DNA from: Allopusillimonas sp048270225
Lineage (GTDB): Bacteria; Pseudomonadota; Gammaproteobacteria; Burkholderiales; Burkholderiaceae_B
Direction of reading: 5' to 3'
Assembly: GCA_048270225.1 (NCBI GenBank)
Contig: JBLWTG010000001.1
Span: 806,001 to 870,000 of the forward strand
Length of the DNA: 64,000 bases
Shown here piece after piece: positions 1-8,447 of the stretch. Position 1 is the stretch's first letter. Each line of letters starts with the position of its first letter. The position numbers and the translations under genes are program-made. The notes beneath the pieces were generated by a model that saw only the letters and a list, made by a program, of their open reading frames with translations, was not told where the DNA came from and searched no databases.

Positions 1-1435
1 CCTCTACGATCAGGCTCTCGACCAGGACCTGGGCGCGTCGCTGATCGAGTTGGTCGATGACCTCCCTGAGACTGCGGTAAAGCGGGGGCGGGGCCGAGAT
101 GATCAGGGTGTTTGTGGTGGGATCTGCCTGCACGGTTGCGCCGCCGGCTGAGAAGGACAGGGTCTGATTGCCCGGGGCACCGGACTGTTCCAGACCTTCG
201 TCCATCTGTTGCGATTGTCCGCCGCCTGTCGATAGCGCCGAAGCCATCGCGTTCATGCCGGAACCGTTCTGGCCAGACTGGGATGCTTGTGTATTTCGGT
301 CCAGTGCGGAAGCGCCGTCCATCGTCCCGGCACTCTGTGAGCCGCTCTGGCCGCCTTGCCCGCCCAGGGCGCCGCGCAGCACTTCGGCCAACCGGGTCGC
401 CTGCGCATTGCGCAGATAGACAACATGCAGGTTGCCGGCCTGGCTGTCGGGGTTGTCTATCCGTTCGATAAGATTGCGGGCAATGTCGAGTTTTTCGGGA
501 CTGGCGGCGCGGACCAGCACGGCGTTGCTGCGCGGATCCGCTACGATATTCAGTCGCTGAGAGGGATCGTTGCCGCCATCCAGCAACTGCCGCGCCAGGG
601 CCGCCACATCCAGCGCCACCCCATATTCAATGGGAATGAGGTCGGTGCTGATGGCATCGGGGGTATCGATGCTGGCGATCACATCGGCAATTCTGTCCAT
701 ATTGTCCGCATAGTCAGTAATGACAATGCTGTTGTTGCCGGCATAGGCATTGATGACATTGTTCGGCGCAATCATGGGGCGCAGCACGGGTACAAGATTG
801 GTAGCGTTCTCGTAGCGAAGATTGAACACGCGGGTGACCAGTTCCCCGCTATTGCCTGCTGCGTCATGACTGCCATCGCTGACGGGGCTGCCCTGCAGTT
901 TGGCATCGGCTTCAGGTACCACACGGCTTACCCCATTGACGCTGATCACGGCAAAGCCATGCATGCGCAATGCGCTCAGGAGCATGGAGTAGGCCGTGTC
1001 CGGACTCACAGGACTTTCGGAGACCAGTGTCAGCTGGCCCTTGACGCGCGGGTCGGTCACAAAGTTGCGGCCGGTAAACTGGGCCAGGGCCCGCACGACG
1101 CTCTGCAGATCGGCATCGACGAAATTAAGTGTGAGCTTGTCTTCGGAGGCGGACGTTGTATCGGTTTTGTCACTGCTGTCGGGGCTGCTGCGTGAGGAGC
1201 GCTGAGAACGGGATGCGTCACGGTCGCGTGCTTCAGCATGGCTGCGAGGCCGGGGAGTGTGCACGGGCAGGGTGTCTTGCCGCTCCTGTGCCTCCCATAG
1301 TGATCCGTTGCTGGTTTGGACAATCAGCTGCGAGGGCATAGGGCTGGCGTGCTCTTGTTGCATTGACGCACAGCCTGCAAGAATGAGCGAGCATGCCAGG
1401 AGAGAAATAACAGGAGCAGAGTGTGATCGGTGCAT
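1..1435 (-). CDS. gspD: Type II secretion secretin GspD, N-terminal 478 residues (gene leaves window)
   Basis: Outer-membrane secretin that forms the exit channel of the type II secretion system. The gene reads leftward off the window edge, so the C-terminal secretin barrel is missing here. Translation of the minus strand gives a hydrophobic N-terminus with a lipobox (L19-A20-G21-C22), a polar Ser/Arg/Asp-rich linker to about residue 99, then the N0 domain (LNFVDADLQSVVRALAQF) and N1-N3 domains, with a Gly/Ser/Gln-rich loop in N3. The last visible stretch, RRAQVLVESLIVE, is the conserved entry to the secretin core. Start ATG at 1433-1435; no good Shine-Dalgarno is visible, but it is the only start that gives a complete signal peptide. 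It follows gspN by 63 bases. Family assignment is firm; lipidation is inferred from the lipobox. Confidence 0.95.
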   Translation of the reverse strand, partial: MHRSHSAPVISLLACSLILAGCASMQQEHASPMPSQLIVQTSNGSLWEAQERQDTLPVHTPRPRSHAEARDRDASRSQRSSRSSPDSSDKTDTTSASEDKLTLNFVDADLQSVVRALAQFTGRNFVTDPRVKGQLTLVSESPVSPDTAYSMLLSALRMHGFAVISVNGVSRVVPEADAKLQGSPVSDGSHDAAGNSGELVTRVFNLRYENATNLVPVLRPMIAPNNVINAYAGNNSIVITDYADNMDRIADVIASIDTPDAISTDLIPIEYGVALDVAALARQLLDGGNDPSQRLNIVADPRSNAVLVRAASPEKLDIARNLIERIDNPDSQAGNLHVVYLRNAQATRLAEVLRGALGGQGGQSGSQSAGTMDGASALDRNTQASQSGQNGSGMNAMASALSTGGGQSQQMDEGLEQSGAPGNQTLSFSAGGATVQADPTTNTLIISAPPPLYRSLREVIDQLDQRRAQVLVESLIVE

Positions 1436-1498
1436 GAATAAGAAAATATCGGTCAGTTCAATAATGGAGGGCGGCATACCGGGCCCTGGGCGCATGCA

Positions 1499-2221
1499 TC
1501 ATGGAAATTTCAGCAAGCTCGTCTCGCCTTTGCGGGGGCCGAGCGCGGAAAGCAGCTCGCGCAGGGCGGCGCTGTACTCGGCCTGGGCCTGCGCCGTGCC
1601 GTCAAAGCGAAGACCTGCGGCGGGAGACCACGTCCCGCGCCCCTCCAGCCTTAGCGCGCCGCTCTGCGTACTGAGGGAAATCTGCAGGCGGCCATCTGTC
1701 TGGGGAGTGGCCGTCAGCTGGTAATTGCCCAATGGGCGTACGGTGGTCAGCGCCGAGCTCGCGTTGTTCCAGGTGAGGAGATAGGGGGAGGCCGTGTCTG
1801 GTTGCGGCAGATCGGGCCAGCGCAAGGTCAGTGCGCCACCGGGCGAGACAGCGTTGAGCGTCGCATGCAAGGTGTTCAGGATGGCGGCGGGAAGGGTCAG
1901 GTTCTGGCCAGGAATCTCCCATCCTCGCGAGCTCAGCGAGAGCGACAGGGCACGCTCAAGCCAGGGATGTTCCACAAGCAGTATCGGCCCGCGGGACCAT
2001 GTGAGCTGCCATTGGATGGGCTCCTTGATGGTGCGTTCGCGTCCGCTGGCGCCGACGGCAATGAGGGCTGAACCCTTCCACACGGTGCCCGAAGCGCTGA
2101 CCATCTGTATCGGCCAGGCTCGGGGTACAAACAGCCGCAGCCAGTTTGCGGGCATGGCGATGATTGCGAATGCCAATGCAATGCCTGCGAAAACAAGGAT
2201 TCTGGCCGTTAGCGTGCGCAT
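1499..2221 (-). CDS. gspN: Type II secretion protein GspN
   Basis: Accessory protein of the type II secretion system, 240 residues, a usual GspN length. One N-terminal membrane helix (about residues 7-27, LVFAGIALAFAIIAMPANWL) is followed by a periplasmic beta-rich part containing the typical GspN pattern of repeated G-x-W and L-x-W segments (SGTVWKGSA at about residues 44-52). Its ATG overlaps the gspM stop by one base, so it is translationally coupled. GspN is found in only some T2SS operons and its exact role is not settled in the literature I know. Its position between gspM and gspD supports the call. Confidence 0.85.
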   Translation of the reverse strand: MRTLTARILVFAGIALAFAIIAMPANWLRLFVPRAWPIQMVSASGTVWKGSALIAVGASGRERTIKEPIQWQLTWSRGPILLVEHPWLERALSLSLSSRGWEIPGQNLTLPAAILNTLHATLNAVSPGGALTLRWPDLPQPDTASPYLLTWNNASSALTTVRPLGNYQLTATPQTDGRLQISLSTQSGALRLEGRGTWSPAAGLRFDGTAQAQAEYSAALRELLSALGPRKGETSLLKFP

Positions 2222-2865
2222 CAGCCTTCCTTGGCGCTGCGCGCCAGTACGATCTGGCCGTCCAGCAGACCGGGACGTTCCCGTCCCTGGACCATGGCCC
2301 GCTGCAATGTCACGCTGCGTGTGTTTAGCTGCAGCAGGTCTGGCATGCTGCTCAGCCAGGCGATGACGCGTGCGGCCGGAACGCCCGTCACCGACAGTGT
2401 CCAGAGATGGGTCTGGTCATTGTCTGTGCTGGACACTTGCAAGACGGTGGCCAGGCCGGCCTGGCGCAGGCTGGATTGAATGGCCGCGTCCAGTTCATTT
2501 TCGGGCACCATCCCCACGCGATGCGTGGCAAGCGCCTGGGCTTGTTGCACCACTGACTGCACATAGGCGACTTCAGCGCGCAGGGAGGGCAGGGCCTGGC
2601 GCTGGGCGTCTATGGTATGCAGCGCGGGTCGCAGGCCCAGCATCCATAAGGCCGCCAGCGCCAGGCATAGCGCGCACGCCGCCAGCATGCGCTGCTCGCG
2701 CCGGTCACGCTGCGCCCACCAGCCTCGGGCACTGGCCGCCCATTCGTGCGCAGCCTGCAGGGCATTGCTGTTCTGGCTGATGCCGGCATATCCGGTCTGT
2801 ACACGCGTCTTGAGTTTGCCTGCCCAGGCGGACACGGGCGTGTGGCTGTGTGTATGCGGCGTCAT
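2221..2865 (-). CDS. gspM: Type II secretion inner-membrane platform protein GspM
   Basis: 214-residue bitopic inner-membrane protein of the T2SS assembly platform, partner of GspL. A cytoplasmic N-terminus of about 55 residues containing WWAQRDRREQRML is followed by one membrane helix (about residues 59-77, AACALCLALAALWMLGL), a coiled-coil-prone stretch and a ferredoxin-like periplasmic domain. The WW..R..RE..ML motif just before the helix is typical of GspM. The start codon overlaps the gspL stop by four bases (ATGA). The gspL-gspM-gspN order is the standard one. Confidence 0.9.
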   Translation of the reverse strand: MTPHTHSHTPVSAWAGKLKTRVQTGYAGISQNSNALQAAHEWAASARGWWAQRDRREQRMLAACALCLALAALWMLGLRPALHTIDAQRQALPSLRAEVAYVQSVVQQAQALATHRVGMVPENELDAAIQSSLRQAGLATVLQVSSTDNDQTHLWTLSVTGVPAARVIAWLSSMPDLLQLNTRSVTLQRAMVQGRERPGLLDGQIVLARSAKEG

Positions 2866-3932
2866 GAGGGGGGCTTATCGCGTGATGAGACAGACTGGTG
2901 GCGGATATGCCAGACATTGGGTGAATTCTTGTCCTGCTGAACGATCAGGGCATGAGCGGCTGCGGCCTGCTGCAACGACCCCGAGGCAGATGTCTTGTCT
3001 GTGCGATCGTCCTTCACATGAGGCGCGGCATGGTCGGCCTGTGGCGTGCCAGCGGCATCGTCGGTCAGGGTCAATGTCAAGCTGCCGTCTGCAAAGTGCA
3101 GGCTGCGCACTTGCTTGCTTGCAAAATCCAGTGTTCTTGCCGCGGCCAGCGCCAGCGGCGCAAAGCTGCCGGCCTGCGGCGCTCCCTGTTGCGCGAGCAG
3201 CGCATCGCGTTGGTCTTGTGCCTGTTTGACCGGGTCAAGAATGACGGGAATATCGGGAAACGCCTGGGCGACGGTCGTCGACATGTAGGTGCGCAGGCGA
3301 GCAGCCTCGGCACTCAGTTGCGCGGCGTAGACCTGCAGGCCGACGGTCCAGGTCATGGCGGCAAAGGCAAGCCAGGCCGCAGCCTGTTTCCATTGATCCA
3401 GTTTTGCGGCCGGACGAAGTTCGTCTCGGGCCAGTGACAGGGTTGGGGAAGTCGCCAGCCAGCGGGAGTCTGCTGGCAGAGTCAGCGCTGCGCCGTCCTG
3501 CGGTGTCAGCAGCTCCTGCGGATAAATGGCCTGGACCGCGATGCCGGCCGCATGCAGCAATGCCCACATGTCCGCAACGCGCCGACGGTCGGCCCACGCC
3601 ACCGTCGTGATACCGTCTTCGCCGCGCGGCCCATAGGCGATGCACAGCATGGATGGGTCCGACAATGTCATCGGCTCGACGCTGGACTGTACGGCGGCAT
3701 CCTGATGGCGGGCGCTCACAACAGGCAGCGTGATCGACGCAACAATGGCATCGCCTGGATGCAGCACAATGTCGGCTGTGCAGGCCGGCATTGCCGTCAT
3801 CAGTTCGCTCACGGGCAGACGGCCTTCACGTACCAGTGCGCTGTCGCGCTGGCGTATCAGGACAAAGGCCAGTTCGGACGCATGGTGCAGTTCGTGCAGA
3901 GGAGGCAGGGCGATACGCAGCAGATATTTCAT
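2862..3932 (-). CDS. gspL: Type II secretion inner-membrane platform protein GspL
   Basis: 356-residue GspL, the platform protein that links the cytoplasmic ATPase GspE to the membrane. The actin-like cytoplasmic domain covers about residues 1-230 (starting MKYLLRIALPP); one membrane helix lies near residues 248-266 (AAAWLAFAAMTWTVGLQVYA); the rest is periplasmic with a ferredoxin-like fold and an Ala/Asp-rich region. The frame stays open further upstream into gspK, but the ATG at 3930-3932 is chosen because it lies one base after the gspK stop and gives the conserved N-terminus. The last four bases overlap gspM. Confidence 0.9.
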   Translation of the reverse strand: MKYLLRIALPPLHELHHASELAFVLIRQRDSALVREGRLPVSELMTAMPACTADIVLHPGDAIVASITLPVVSARHQDAAVQSSVEPMTLSDPSMLCIAYGPRGEDGITTVAWADRRRVADMWALLHAAGIAVQAIYPQELLTPQDGAALTLPADSRWLATSPTLSLARDELRPAAKLDQWKQAAAWLAFAAMTWTVGLQVYAAQLSAEAARLRTYMSTTVAQAFPDIPVILDPVKQAQDQRDALLAQQGAPQAGSFAPLALAAARTLDFASKQVRSLHFADGSLTLTLTDDAAGTPQADHAAPHVKDDRTDKTSASGSLQQAAAAHALIVQQDKNSPNVWHIRHQSVSSRDKPPS

Positions 3933-3933
3933 G

Positions 3934-4860
3934 TCATTGCCTGATCCAGCGTACTGTGGCAGCGCCCGAGCCTTCGCGATACAACAACGCCTGCATCCCG
4001 ACCACGACATGATCGAGTGATACCTCGCCGCTGACCAGAAACCACCGGCTGCGGGTTTCCAGCCGTTTTCCCTGCGCCGCGGCGGGCTGGTCGATGCGAT
4101 TCCAGAAATCAGCGCTGTTGTTGAACCACAGGCCATGGTCGCGCTTGGAGGTCAGTTGGCGGGCCTGAGCCAGCGTCAATGTGTCGACATATGCCGCCAT
4201 GGTTTCCGCACTGGCCGTATTCAGATTGAGCAGTGTGTGTTGCGGGAGTATGGTCAGATATGGCCTGAGCCGTTGAATCATGTCTGTCGTAAAGCCCTCA
4301 ATCTGGTTAAGGTCCTGGATGGTGCGAAGTCCCGGGGCTGAGATGCTCTGTTTTTTTCCTGCCTGCGCCTGAGCAATACGCTGGGCCACCCTGGTTGCCA
4401 GGGAGGGCGGGATATCCAGAAAGCTGAACAGGCGCTCGAGGCGCTGCACGACCGCCGCAGCGATCTGTTTATCCGTGGCCAGGTTGTAGAGATTGAATTT
4501 TCCCTGCTCGTCTTCGATGCGGCCCGAAAAAACAGCCTGCCTGCCGCTGCCGGGGTCATCGATCTGCAGCCCTGCAATGGGGCGGGCCCATAAACCTTCT
4601 TTGTGGGTGATGGCAGATTGCCGTTCGTCCAGGTACAGAATGAGCCGGGACCAGTCCATGGCACCGAGCAACAGCCAGTGCGCCTGCGCCCGGTCGCGCT
4701 CGTGCGCCAGCGTGCTGGCCAGTAGAGACTGGCGTTCGATGATCGTGGTTGCAGCCAGGGATACCGCGGCAACTACCAGCAGGGCGCCTACCACGGCCAT
4801 GCCTCGTTGGCGGGATGCCGACGCGGATGCGCTTGCGAGAGATGATGCAGTGCGATTCAT
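3934..4860 (-). CDS. gspK: Type II secretion minor pseudopilin GspK
   Basis: 308-residue large minor pseudopilin that sits at the pseudopilus tip with GspI and GspJ. A prepilin leader ends RQRG, and the following helix (MAVVGALLVVAAVSLAAT) lacks glutamate at +5, which is a known trait of GspK. The alpha-helical domain includes the conserved EDEQGKFNLYNL motif (about residues 120-131) and helix-hairpin-helix-like repeats (LNLNTASAETMAAY). Its start overlaps the gspJ stop by four bases. Needs processing by a prepilin peptidase that is not encoded in this window. Confidence 0.93.
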   Translation of the reverse strand: MNRTASSLASASASASRQRGMAVVGALLVVAAVSLAATTIIERQSLLASTLAHERDRAQAHWLLLGAMDWSRLILYLDERQSAITHKEGLWARPIAGLQIDDPGSGRQAVFSGRIEDEQGKFNLYNLATDKQIAAAVVQRLERLFSFLDIPPSLATRVAQRIAQAQAGKKQSISAPGLRTIQDLNQIEGFTTDMIQRLRPYLTILPQHTLLNLNTASAETMAAYVDTLTLAQARQLTSKRDHGLWFNNSADFWNRIDQPAAAQGKRLETRSRWFLVSGEVSLDHVVVGMQALLYREGSGAATVRWIRQ

Positions 4861-5426
4861 TGCAGCAACATGACCTTGCGGTAGGTTTCAAGGCCCTGTT
4901 GGCCCTGCCGGCGGATCGTCACTTCCAGCCCGGTAAGGTTGGGGGCTCCCCCTGGCAGCGGCAGGGACATCCAGCCGCGAGCCGGTACCCACCCGCGCAG
5001 GGTGAAGGATTCGATGTCGTGCAGGACGACATCCCCTTGTCCCGGTTGGGCAAGAGGCAGCGTATGGCCGGGCGTGCCCACGGCGCGCATGAGCTGATGC
5101 TGATCCTGGCGCCAGCGCACAATCTGCCAGGCGTTCGCAGTGCTTCGGGTGATTTCCAGCGCCGGACTCGACGAGGCCTGCGTAAGCCAGCGCCAGCCGG
5201 ACGGCAGGACATCGTCGCTCGCGTGCTGAGCAATGTCGGTTTCGAGTTGCGCCAGAACGCGCACCATGGCCAGCGTGTGCTCTGTATTGCCCTGCAGGCG
5301 TTCATTGGTGCGTTCCACCATGTCCAGCGCCCGCCATGAAAGCAGCGTGACCACAGCCATGATGGTCATGGCGACGAGCACTTCGATCAGTGAGAAGCCG
5401 CGCTGGGCATGTTGTCGGCATGTCAT
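4857..5426 (-). CDS. gspJ: Type II secretion minor pseudopilin GspJ
   Basis: 189-residue minor pseudopilin. The prepilin peptidase site is QRG/FSLIEVLVAMTIMAVV, with glutamate at +5 of the mature protein. The periplasmic part shows the GspJ pattern LETDIAQHASDDV. The frame is open further upstream, but the ATG at 5424-5426 is chosen because it overlaps the gspI stop (ATGA) and places the leader 10 residues before the cleavage site. It forms the tip complex with GspI, GspK and probably GspH. Confidence 0.92.
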   Translation of the reverse strand: MTCRQHAQRGFSLIEVLVAMTIMAVVTLLSWRALDMVERTNERLQGNTEHTLAMVRVLAQLETDIAQHASDDVLPSGWRWLTQASSSPALEITRSTANAWQIVRWRQDQHQLMRAVGTPGHTLPLAQPGQGDVVLHDIESFTLRGWVPARGWMSLPLPGGAPNLTGLEVTIRRQGQQGLETYRKVMLLQ

Positions 5427-5788
5427 GGCAAAGCGGATAGCGTGCCGTGCAGAACAGCCAGTGAAGGTGCGCCGGCAGATTCGCGCACGCTGATCGTGAC
5501 CTGCCGGAATCGGCGGTTGGCAGTCGGCTGCACTTTGCTTTCGCAGATGAATTTGAGGGGGCCTTGTGCACAAGGTGACTGACGAGTGCCCGGTTGAGGG
5601 AATACTTTGCGCAGATGCATTTCGGCCATGGTGTTTACGGCTGCCTGCAGTGCCAGACTGCGCTCCTGCATGGCGCGGGCACCTCCGGCGCCCAGTGCCA
5701 GCGCACGCATGCAGGCGGCCAGGGCGATGCTGACGATGGCCAGTGCAATCAGCACCTCGATCAAGGTATATCCCCGCTGCGTTGTCAT
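5423..5788 (-). CDS. gspI: Type II secretion minor pseudopilin GspI
   Basis: 121-residue minor pseudopilin with a very short leader: MTTQRG/YTLIEVLIALAIVSIA, glutamate at +5. The length fits GspI (about 120-130). The ATG at 5786-5788 overlaps the gspH stop by four bases, so gspH, gspI and gspJ are coupled. A longer open frame upstream would put about 50 Arg-rich residues before the leader and is not credible. Confidence 0.92.
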   Translation of the reverse strand: MTTQRGYTLIEVLIALAIVSIALAACMRALALGAGGARAMQERSLALQAAVNTMAEMHLRKVFPQPGTRQSPCAQGPLKFICESKVQPTANRRFRQVTISVRESAGAPSLAVLHGTLSALP

Positions 5789-6324
5789 TGCCGGACCAGA
5801 TAGCGGCCGTCTGCGCGCCGTTCTATCACCACACGCTGTCCCGCCTGTTCCAGCACGATGTGCATAGGGCCTGCCAGCCACTCTCCATCGAAGCGGCGTG
5901 CCTGCGGTGGCGCTACCGTAATGTGCACGCCAGGGCCGACAGGCCATGGACGCGCGCGCAGCGCTTCATCCATCGTGGTCGTGCGTGTTGCGGTGGGCAG
6001 ATATGCCGTCATGTCCGGCGGCAAGCGCAGCACACGGGGCAAGCGGATGAAGCGGTAGCCTTTGGCGTCGGTTTCCCACACTACGGTTTGCCCGCTTGTC
6101 CTGGCTTCGGCCTGGGCCAGTGGAAACAGTTGTGCCAGGCGTTGTGCCTCCCGGTGCAGACTCTGTGTGTCGCTGGATGGAAAAAATGCAAGCGCCGCCG
6201 TGCTGGTGATGCCGATAATGGTCAGCACCAGCAATACCTCCAGCAGGGAGAAACCGTGCTGTCCGGCATCGGTGCGGCAGCGCCCGGCGCAAGGATTATT
6301 TGCCCCATGAGCCAATATCGGCAT
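5785..6324 (-). CDS. gspH: Type II secretion minor pseudopilin GspH
   Basis: 179-residue minor pseudopilin. The cleavage motif QHG/FSLLEVLLVLTIIGI lies near residue 23, giving a leader of about 23 residues, and the C-terminal part matches the GspH beta domain (FPLAQAEARTSGQTVVWE and a final RRADGRYLVR). The chosen ATG (6322-6324) overlaps the end of gspG by 29 bases; a start 60 bases further upstream is possible but would lie deeper inside gspG. Family certain, exact start moderately certain. Confidence 0.87.
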   Translation of the reverse strand: MPILAHGANNPCAGRCRTDAGQHGFSLLEVLLVLTIIGITSTAALAFFPSSDTQSLHREAQRLAQLFPLAQAEARTSGQTVVWETDAKGYRFIRLPRVLRLPPDMTAYLPTATRTTTMDEALRARPWPVGPGVHITVAPPQARRFDGEWLAGPMHIVLEQAGQRVVIERRADGRYLVRQ

Positions 6325-6760
6325 CGCGGCCTTCTCCTCCCGGTGCGCTGTCCGCGCCCAGCGTAAACACATCGATCTCGCCATGCACGCCGGGGTTCAG
6401 GTATTGATATGGCTTGCCCCAGGGATCGTCCGGAAGGCGATCCATATACACCCGCCAGTTTGCCGGCGTCGGCTCGACATCGGGCCGCTGCCGCAAGGCC
6501 TGCAGTCCCTGGCCCGCACTGGGATAGCGACCATTGTCCAGCCGGTACAGCTTGAGCGCCTGCATGATAGTGCCTATGTCCTGGCGGGCAGCGACGGCGC
6601 GCGCCTGGTCGGGGCGGTCCAGCAGATTCGGCACGATCAGCGCCGCCATGATACCCATGATGACGACCACCACCATGATCTCGATCAATGAAAAGCCTTG
6701 CTGGGTATTGGGAGGCTGGCGGCACGTTGCGGCCGGCGCTTTGAAAAAAGGTTGAGGCAT
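6296..6760 (-). CDS. gspG: Type II secretion major pseudopilin GspG
   Basis: 154-residue major pseudopilin, the main subunit of the T2SS pseudopilus. The prepilin motif is QQG/FSLIEIMVVVVIMGI, with glutamate at +5. The C-terminal half has the GspG hallmarks: LDNGRYPSAGQGLQAL, DDPWGKPYQY and the late glycine/aspartate-rich loop that binds calcium in homologues. First gene of the leftward gsp operon. Two starts are possible: ATG at 6758-6760 (used) or ATG at 6806-6808, which adds 16 residues; neither has a strong ribosome binding site. Confidence 0.93.
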   Translation of the reverse strand: MPQPFFKAPAATCRQPPNTQQGFSLIEIMVVVVIMGIMAALIVPNLLDRPDQARAVAARQDIGTIMQALKLYRLDNGRYPSAGQGLQALRQRPDVEPTPANWRVYMDRLPDDPWGKPYQYLNPGVHGEIDVFTLGADSAPGGEGRDADIGSWGK

Positions 6761-6922
6761 GTACGAGGGATATATATCTATCAAATCAAATACAAAAGGG
6801 CCACGCATGTCACATTCGTTTCATGTCCCGTGGACATAATGTGCGCCGGACAAAGGACGGACATGTACGGGCAGCAACAGCCTTGACCTCACGCCAAAAA
6901 CAGGCTCTGGAGCGCAGTGTAG
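6761..6922. promoter_or_regulatory. Divergent gspG / gspC promoter region
   Basis: A 162-base gap between the leftward gspG operon and rightward gspC must carry the promoters for both. It has an AT-rich stretch (about 6768-6795, containing TATATATCTATC) near the gspG side. I see no unambiguous sigma-70 pair and no recognisable operator, so this is a positional call. Confidence 0.5.
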
Positions 6923-7396
6923 ATGCGTATTATTTCTGTAGTATTTCACCGTCATGGACCGCTTGTGCTGCGTCTGGTCGCCATGCTTGCTCTGGCCGCG
7001 GGGCTGGGCATCGGCATTGCGGTACTGCTGGCGCCGCGGGCAGTGCTTCCGCCGCCCGCGCTGTCCCTGGGCGTGCCGCAAGGCGCGGACACCACGGCTA
7101 TTGCCGCCTGGTTTGGCGGCTCGGCGTCGCGTGCGCGCATCCGGATTGCCGGGTTGATCTCCGGTGGAGAGCAGGGCGTTGCGCTGCTGGCGGTGAACGG
7201 CGGTGCCGTGACCGCTTATCGCGTCGGCCAGACCCTTGCGCCCGGTGTCAGCGTCGATGCCATTCTTCCCAATGCCGTGGCAATTGATCAGGATGGCGTG
7301 GTGGAGCAGGTACAGGCCCCCAAGCCCGGCTTTCCGGTAGTACAGGGGTTTGTTCCGGTTTCGGGTTCCCGCTCGGGTCAGCCGGGCGTCAATTGA
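6923..7396 (+). CDS. gspC: Type II secretion inner-membrane protein GspC, divergently placed
   Basis: 157-residue GspC, the inner-membrane protein that contacts the secretin N0 domain through its homology region. One N-terminal membrane helix (about residues 15-35, VAMLALAAGLGIGIAVLLAP) is followed by the HR domain, recognisable as IRIAGLISGGEQGVALLAVNG and YRVGQTLAPGVSVDAI (about residues 73-117). There is no C-terminal PDZ or coiled-coil domain; the protein ends in a short Pro/Gly-rich tail. Most T2SS operons begin with gspC on the same strand, but here it is divergent from gspG. Confidence 0.85.
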   Translation: MRIISVVFHRHGPLVLRLVAMLALAAGLGIGIAVLLAPRAVLPPPALSLGVPQGADTTAIAAWFGGSASRARIRIAGLISGGEQGVALLAVNGGAVTAYRVGQTLAPGVSVDAILPNAVAIDQDGVVEQVQAPKPGFPVVQGFVPVSGSRSGQPGVN

Positions 7397-7481
7397 TTGT
7401 GCTCTCGCCTGCTAGGCAGGTTCGGCGCGTTTGTGCAATAATTGCGGGCTATCAAGTTGCGGCGCTGCCGTGGCCTGATCC

Positions 7482-7560
<79 letters not shown>

Positions 7561-7568
7561 GAATTCAT

Positions 7569-7604
7569 GCGGGCTGCGTAAACCTACGCAGCCCGCTTTG
7601 TTTT
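7569..7604 (+). terminator. Rho-independent terminator after the tRNA
   Basis: A perfect 12-bp stem, GCGGGCTGCGTA / TACGCAGCCCGC, with loop AACC (7569-7596), is followed by TTTGTTTT. It starts 8 bases after the tRNA CCA end, so the tRNA is a single-gene transcript. Confidence 0.93.
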
Positions 7605-7730
7605 GGTGGTGGGGAATTTTTTGACATGCCGGCCAAACGCGGCGCGTTGGTGGTTGGTCTCGTTCATTTCAATCCTTTTTTAGTTGTGGAGCGTGATATA
7701 AAACAGGCTCACAATCTCTTGGAGGGTGTT

Positions 7731-8051
7731 ATGACTGCATATGCCGTAGCTGTGATTCGGGAAACGCGATTCAATGATGAAGTGGTCGGCTACCTGAAAG
7801 GGATTGATGAGACGCTGGCTCCATTTGCCGGAAAATACCTGATTCATGGTGGCCCATACCAGCCGTTAGAGGGGGCTTGGTCAGGGGATCTGGTAGTCAT
7901 CGAATTTCCGTCGATGGAACAGGCGCAGGCCTGGTATAGCTCGGATGCGTATGCGTCGATTCGCTCGCTGCGAACCAGTAACACTGAAGGCGACGTGCTG
8001 TTGGTGCAGGGAGTGGCGGAAGGGCACAAAGGGGCGGACATTCTCGGGTGA
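7731..8051 (+). CDS. DUF1330 family protein
   Basis: 106-residue cytosolic protein of the DUF1330 family, a dimeric alpha+beta-barrel fold. Diagnostic segments: YAVAVIRETRFNDEVVGYLKG at the N-terminus (as YAVAVIRETRF), KYLIHGGPYQPLEG, and the W-SGDLVVIEFPSMEQAQAWY run, where the family has FPS...A.W..S..Y. The ATG at 7731 has GGAGGG 5 bases upstream; the open frame extends further upstream only through the tRNA region. No catalytic role is established for the family. Single gene, no obvious partners. Confidence 0.85.
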   Translation: MTAYAVAVIRETRFNDEVVGYLKGIDETLAPFAGKYLIHGGPYQPLEGAWSGDLVVIEFPSMEQAQAWYSSDAYASIRSLRTSNTEGDVLLVQGVAEGHKGADILG

Positions 8052-8143
8052 GATTGCCTGGCTTTCTTGCGGAGACTACCGTATGTCGGCAGCTCGTCTG
8101 GCGCATGCTATAAAAACAGTTATCGTTTTCTGTAGGCTGAAAA

Positions 8144-8422
8144 ATGCCCATTCAATCGTTTAATCGATGCTGCGTAGTCGTGCTGCTTGGCATGCTTGTG
8201 TCCGGGTGCTCGTTCTTTGGGCACAAACCCTCCTCTACGGATACCAAGGTTTTGCATACTGGGAGCACGCAATCGGATCGCGATGTCGAGTGCAGACAGA
8301 ACCGCCGCGCATGCATATATAAAGGCTCATATGAGCCAGGAGAATCAGACTTTGCGGTGCTGGAAGCTAAACGCTTGAACAAGGCTGCGCTCGAAAGATT
8401 TCGCCGTAGTATTGATAAGTGA
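8144..8422 (+). CDS. Small predicted lipoprotein
   Basis: 92-residue protein with a signal peptide and lipobox (CVVVLLGMLVSGC, Cys22), so it is probably anchored in the outer membrane. The mature part is short and polar, with two cysteines (CRQNRRAC) that could form a disulphide, and ends in a basic helix. No family recognised. The ATG is preceded by only a weak AGGCTGAAA ribosome binding site. A small stem-loop (8428-8447) follows the stop. Confidence 0.7.
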   Translation: MPIQSFNRCCVVVLLGMLVSGCSFFGHKPSSTDTKVLHTGSTQSDRDVECRQNRRACIYKGSYEPGESDFAVLEAKRLNKAALERFRRSIDK

Positions 8423-8427
8423 CGATT

Positions 8428-8447
8428 GTCCGATGCGTTAATCGGAC
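8428..8447 (+). other. Short stem-loop after the small lipoprotein gene
   Basis: GTCCGAT / ATCGGAC with a 6-base loop, 5 bases after the stop codon of the lipoprotein gene. There is no T-run, so it is a weak terminator candidate or mRNA-end structure. Confidence 0.4.
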
